Assembly (NCBI RefSeq): GCF_000971135.1
Contig: NZ_BBLW01000001.1
Location: forward strand, 248,001-312,000
Source: Demequina phytophila
GTDB taxonomy: Bacteria; Actinomycetota; Actinomycetes; Actinomycetales; Demequinaceae
Direction of reading: 5' to 3'
Length of the DNA stretch: 64,000 bases
Shown here: positions 61,047-64,000 of the stretch, in pieces
Numbering within the stretch: position 1 is the first letter of the stretch
Layout of the letters: every line of letters starts with the position of its first letter
Position numbers and translations under genes: made by a program
Notes under the pieces: model-generated
Seen by the model: only the letters and a program-made list of their open reading frames with translations
Told to the model about the DNA's origin: nothing
The model's database searches: none

Positions 61047-63761
61047 TCAGGCCTTCTTGGCGACCTTCTTGGCCGGGGCCTTCTTGGCGTCGGCGACGAT
61101 CGCCTCGGCCTTGCGGTTGGCCTTCACCTCGTCCCAGGTGATGCCGTAGTACGCGGCCTCCATCATCACCTTCATGTCCTCGAGGATCGGCAGGCGCGGG
61201 TTGGCCGGCGCGCACTGGTCGGCGTAGGCGTTCATCGCGAGGGTGTCGAGCGAGGCCATGAAGTCCGCCTCGTCCACACCGACCGACGCGAACGAGCGCT
61301 CGATGCCCACCTTGTCGCGAAGCGCCTCCACCGCGGCGGCGTAGGACTCCACGCCCTCCTCGGGGGTCGAGGCCGGCAGGCCCAGGTGCTTCGCGATCTG
61401 CTGGTAGCGCTCGGGAGCCACGTAGGACTCGGCCTTGGGCCACGACGCGGGCTTGGTCGGGACCTTGCCGTTGTAGCGGATCACGTGCGGCAGGTAGATC
61501 GCGTTGGTGCGGCCGTGGGCGACGTGGAAGGTCGAGCCGGTCACGTGCGACATGGCGTGCACCAGGCCCAGGAAGGCGTTGGCGAAGGCCATACCGGCGA
61601 TGGTCGCGGCGTTGTGCATCTTCTCGCGGGCCTTGACGGCGCCGCCGCCCACGGTGACGGACTCCTCGATGTACTCGAAGACCATCTTGATGGCCTGCAG
61701 GGCGAGGCCGTCGGTGTAGTCGTTCGCGTAGACGGAGACGAACGCCTCGGTCGCGTGGGTGAGGGCGTCGAAGCCCGAGTCCGCGGCGACGCGCGACGGG
61801 AGGTTCGCGGTGAGGACCGGGTCCACGATCGCGACGGTCGGGGTCAGCGCGTAGTCCGCGAGCGGGTACTTGCGGCCGCTCTCGGGGTCGGAGATGACCG
61901 CGAACGGGGTGACCTCGGAGCCGGTGCCCGACGTGGTCGGGATGCAGACCAGCTTGGCGAGCTCGCCCAGCTTCGGGAACTGGAACGCGCGCTTGCGGAC
62001 GTCGAAGAACTTCTCCTTCAGGTCCGCGAAGTCGACCTCGGGGTGCTCGTACAGCAGCCACATGACCTTCGCCGCGTCCATCGGCGAGCCGCCGCCGACC
62101 GCGATGATCGTGTCGGGCTTGAAGGCGCGCAGCACCTCGGCGCCCTTGCGGACGGTCGCGACGCTCGGCTCGGGCTCGACACTGTCGATGATCTGGACCG
62201 ACACGTTGTTGCTGCGACGGTTGAGGACGTCGAGGACCTTGTCCACGATGCCGATGCGGGTCATGGTCGCGTCGGTGACGATGGTGACGCGCTCGACGCC
62301 GTTCATGTCGTGCAGGTACTGGATGGCGTTGGGCTCGAAGTACGTCTTGGCCGGCACCTTGAACCACTGCATGTTGTTGTTCCTCCGACCGATGCGCTTC
62401 ACGTTGATGAGGTTCACCGCGGTGACGTTGTTCGACACCGAGTTGTGGCCGTAGGAGCCGCAGCCGAGGGTGAGCGACGGCATGAACGCGTTGTAGATGT
62501 CGCCGATGCCGCCGTGGCTCGAGGGCGAGTTCACGATGATGCGGATCGCCTTGCAGCGCTTGCCGAAGTCCTTGATCAGCGCGTCGTCGGTCGCGTGGAT
62601 CGCGGCCGAGTGGCCGAGGCCGTGGAACTCGACCATGCGCTCGGCGTAGTCGAGGCCCTGCTCGGTGGAGTCGGCCTTGAGGACGGCGAGGACGGGGCAC
62701 AGCTTCTCGCGGGTGAGGGGCTCGCTCTCGCCCACGGTCGAGACCTCGGCGAGGATGATCGAGGTCTCCTCGGGAACGGAGAAGCCGGCCTGCTCGGCGA
62801 TCCACTGCGGCGACTTGCCCACCACGTTCGGGTTGAGCTTGGCGCCGGCGCAGTTCTGGCCGTCCGCGGTGACGCCGAAGATGAACTCCTCGAGCATCTT
62901 CTTCTCCGCCGGGGTGACCTTGTACGCGTGGAGGCGGTGGAACAGCTCGAGGGCCTTGTCGTAGATCTCGGCGTCGAGGATGACGGCCTGCTCCGACGCG
63001 CACACCATGCCGTTGTCGAAGGCCTTCGAGATGACCAGGTCGTTGATCGAGCGCTCGAGCACCGCCGACTTGTGCACGTAGGCGGGCACGTTGCCCGCGC
63101 CGACGCCCAGGGCGGGCTTGCCGCACGAGTACGCGGCCTTCACCATGGCGTTGCCGCCGGTCGCGAGGATGAGCGCGACGCCGTCGTGGTTCATGAGGAG
63201 GTTGGTCGCCTCGAGCGACGGGGTCTCGACCCACTGGATGCAGTGCTCGGGGGCGCCGGCCTTGATCGCGGCGTCGCGCACGATCTTGGCGGCGGCGACG
63301 GAGGACTGCTGCGCGCTCGGGTGGAACGCGAAGATGATCGGGTTGCGGGTCTTCAGCGCGATGAGCGACTTGAAGATCGCGGTCGAGGTGGGGTTGGTGA
63401 CCGGGGTGACGCCGGCCACGACGCCGACGGGCTCCGCGATCTCGGTGATGCCCTTGATCGGGTCCTCGTTGATGATGCCCACGGTCTTCATGGGGCCCAT
63501 CGAGTGGGTGACGTGCTCGCACGCGAAGATGTTCTTCACGGCCTTGTCCTCGAACACGCCGCGACCGGTCTCCTGGACCGCGAGGACGGCGAGCTCGCCG
63601 TGCTGGTTGAGGGCGGCCACGGAGGCCTTCTTGACGAGCAGGTTGACGTCGTCCTGAGTGAACACGCTGTAGGCGTCGAGCGCCTCCTGCGCGTTCGCGA
63701 CGAGCTGGTCGATGGCGGCGGCGACGTCGGTGGTCGCGGTCTCCGGGGCGGTGGTGGTCAT
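61047..63761 (-). CDS. adhE: Bifunctional acetaldehyde-CoA/alcohol dehydrogenase
   Basis: 904-residue fusion that reduces acetyl-CoA to ethanol in fermentation. The N-terminal aldehyde dehydrogenase has the nucleotide loop LGVGAGNVPAYV and catalytic Cys in NGMVCASEQ (near residue 250). The C-terminal iron alcohol dehydrogenase has GGGSPMDAAKV, PTTSGTGSEVTPFAV and metal His residues in HAMSHVTGSTFHVAHGRTNA. The last about 20 residues, rich in Lys and Ala (ADAKKAPAKKVAKKA), lie outside the usual fold. AGGAG precedes ATG 63761. The promoter region carries a CsoR/CstR-like palindrome. Confidence 0.97.
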   Translation of the reverse strand: MTTTAPETATTDVAAAIDQLVANAQEALDAYSVFTQDDVNLLVKKASVAALNQHGELAVLAVQETGRGVFEDKAVKNIFACEHVTHSMGPMKTVGIINEDPIKGITEIAEPVGVVAGVTPVTNPTSTAIFKSLIALKTRNPIIFAFHPSAQQSSVAAAKIVRDAAIKAGAPEHCIQWVETPSLEATNLLMNHDGVALILATGGNAMVKAAYSCGKPALGVGAGNVPAYVHKSAVLERSINDLVISKAFDNGMVCASEQAVILDAEIYDKALELFHRLHAYKVTPAEKKMLEEFIFGVTADGQNCAGAKLNPNVVGKSPQWIAEQAGFSVPEETSIILAEVSTVGESEPLTREKLCPVLAVLKADSTEQGLDYAERMVEFHGLGHSAAIHATDDALIKDFGKRCKAIRIIVNSPSSHGGIGDIYNAFMPSLTLGCGSYGHNSVSNNVTAVNLINVKRIGRRNNNMQWFKVPAKTYFEPNAIQYLHDMNGVERVTIVTDATMTRIGIVDKVLDVLNRRSNNVSVQIIDSVEPEPSVATVRKGAEVLRAFKPDTIIAVGGGSPMDAAKVMWLLYEHPEVDFADLKEKFFDVRKRAFQFPKLGELAKLVCIPTTSGTGSEVTPFAVISDPESGRKYPLADYALTPTVAIVDPVLTANLPSRVAADSGFDALTHATEAFVSVYANDYTDGLALQAIKMVFEYIEESVTVGGGAVKAREKMHNAATIAGMAFANAFLGLVHAMSHVTGSTFHVAHGRTNAIYLPHVIRYNGKVPTKPASWPKAESYVAPERYQQIAKHLGLPASTPEEGVESYAAAVEALRDKVGIERSFASVGVDEADFMASLDTLAMNAYADQCAPANPRLPILEDMKVMMEAAYYGITWDEVKANRKAEAIVADAKKAPAKKVAKKA

Positions 63762-63893
63762 CTTCGTCTGGCTCCTAGTGCCGGGTGCCGGCCCCCTCCG
63801 GGCCTCGATCCCCATGTCCTTCACGGTAGGGGCGGCTCGCGCCGATCTCGCGGGGCAGAGGTCCCGGGGACCATGGGCCTACTACCAGGCATT

Positions 63894-63913
63894 TTATACC
63901 CATGGGGGTATAA
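63894..63913 (-). promoter_or_regulatory. CsoR/CstR-like palindrome upstream of adhE
   Basis: TTATACCC-ATGG-GGGTATAA is a perfect 8+8 bp inverted repeat, with the same ATACCC-N4-GGGTAT core as the trxA site at 19781. On the minus strand a TATAAAAT box overlaps it. It lies 133 bp upstream of adhE and could also serve a gene beyond the right edge. Confidence 0.65.
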
Positions 63914-63926
63914 CGAACAGGGGTTT

Positions 63927-63940
63927 TCGACACCTGTCGA
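63927..63940. promoter_or_regulatory. Second palindrome in the adhE upstream region
   Basis: TCGACA-CC-TGTCGA is a 6+6 bp perfect inverted repeat 13 bp beyond the CsoR-like site and 1 bp from a copy of the dispersed 11-mer. It may be another regulator site; no family is recognised. Confidence 0.4.
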
Positions 63941-64000
63941 GGGGACGATGCGCGGGTCGCGGGGGTCCCGGAAGTCGCCGCGCGCGGGGTTGACGGCGCG

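Overview
The window is high-GC DNA (roughly 70 % by eye) from an actinobacterium, most likely a member of the Micrococcales (Cellulomonas/Demequina-like; the genus cannot be fixed from sequence alone). Supporting signs are actinobacterial families (DUF3039, DUF2017, DUF6421, DUF4916-type NUDIX, a short YtrA-type GntR regulator), a tmRNA with a tag of actinobacterial type, the prfB-ftsE-ftsX-M23-smpB block, frequent GTG starts with 4-bp overlaps, and many genes with a TANNNT box 6-8 nt before the start codon (leaderless mRNAs). Most of the window is ordinary chromosome.

Layout. 1-6.4 kb: sugar ABC importer of the YtfQ/R/T-YjfF type, with a second, near-complete ATPase at the left edge and LacI-type operators upstream. 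6.5-8.6 kb: YtrA/YtrB-like GntR-ATPase-permease operon with a clear operator. 8.6-10.1 kb: orn, tRNA-His, DUF4126. 10.2-13.6 kb: divergent osmoprotectant ABC transporter whose binding protein looks circularly permuted. 13.6-17.8 kb: orphan CDP-glucose dehydratase-like gene, Lrp regulator, DUF6421 gene and SDR. 17.8-20.4 kb: tRNA-Lys, peroxiredoxin, tRNA-Leu, LysE exporter, thioredoxin with a CsoR/CstR-like operator, NUDIX gene. 20.4-26.3 kb: conserved housekeeping run (glycosylase, rdgB, rph, MBL-fold protein, murI, DUF2017, clpS, DUF3039). 26.4-31.9 kb: ABC exporter, fatty-acid desaturase, formate/nitrite channel, Ca2+/Na+ antiporter. 32-42.7 kb: ssrA, TetR/MMPL pair, DUF2207, smpB, M23 peptidase, ftsX, ftsE, prfB. 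42.7-44.5 kb: small lipoprotein and amidohydrolase.

44.5-60.8 kb is the main accessory locus. It holds an MFS transporter, two tandem isochorismatase-fold hydrolases, a peptide/opine-type ABC importer, allophanate hydrolase, both DUF1989 proteins (UAAP1/UAAP2, carboxyguanidine deiminase type), a TetR regulator, an MBL-fold hydrolase and a biotin-dependent urea/guanidine carboxylase. Three near-identical 14-bp palindromes sit in front of the binding-protein gene, the DUF1989 operon and the carboxylase, so the three transcription units look like one TetR regulon. The assembled route is carboxylation of guanidine (or urea), deimination and allophanate hydrolysis to ammonia and CO2, fed by import and hydrolysis of a larger, unidentified N-rich compound. 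61-63.8 kb: adhE, with a second CsoR/CstR-like palindrome upstream.

Across the window an 11-bp word, GGGACGATGCG, recurs at least 16 times in either orientation, sometimes as nested palindromes. No annotated feature explains it. No CRISPR array, prophage, insertion sequence or rRNA was seen.
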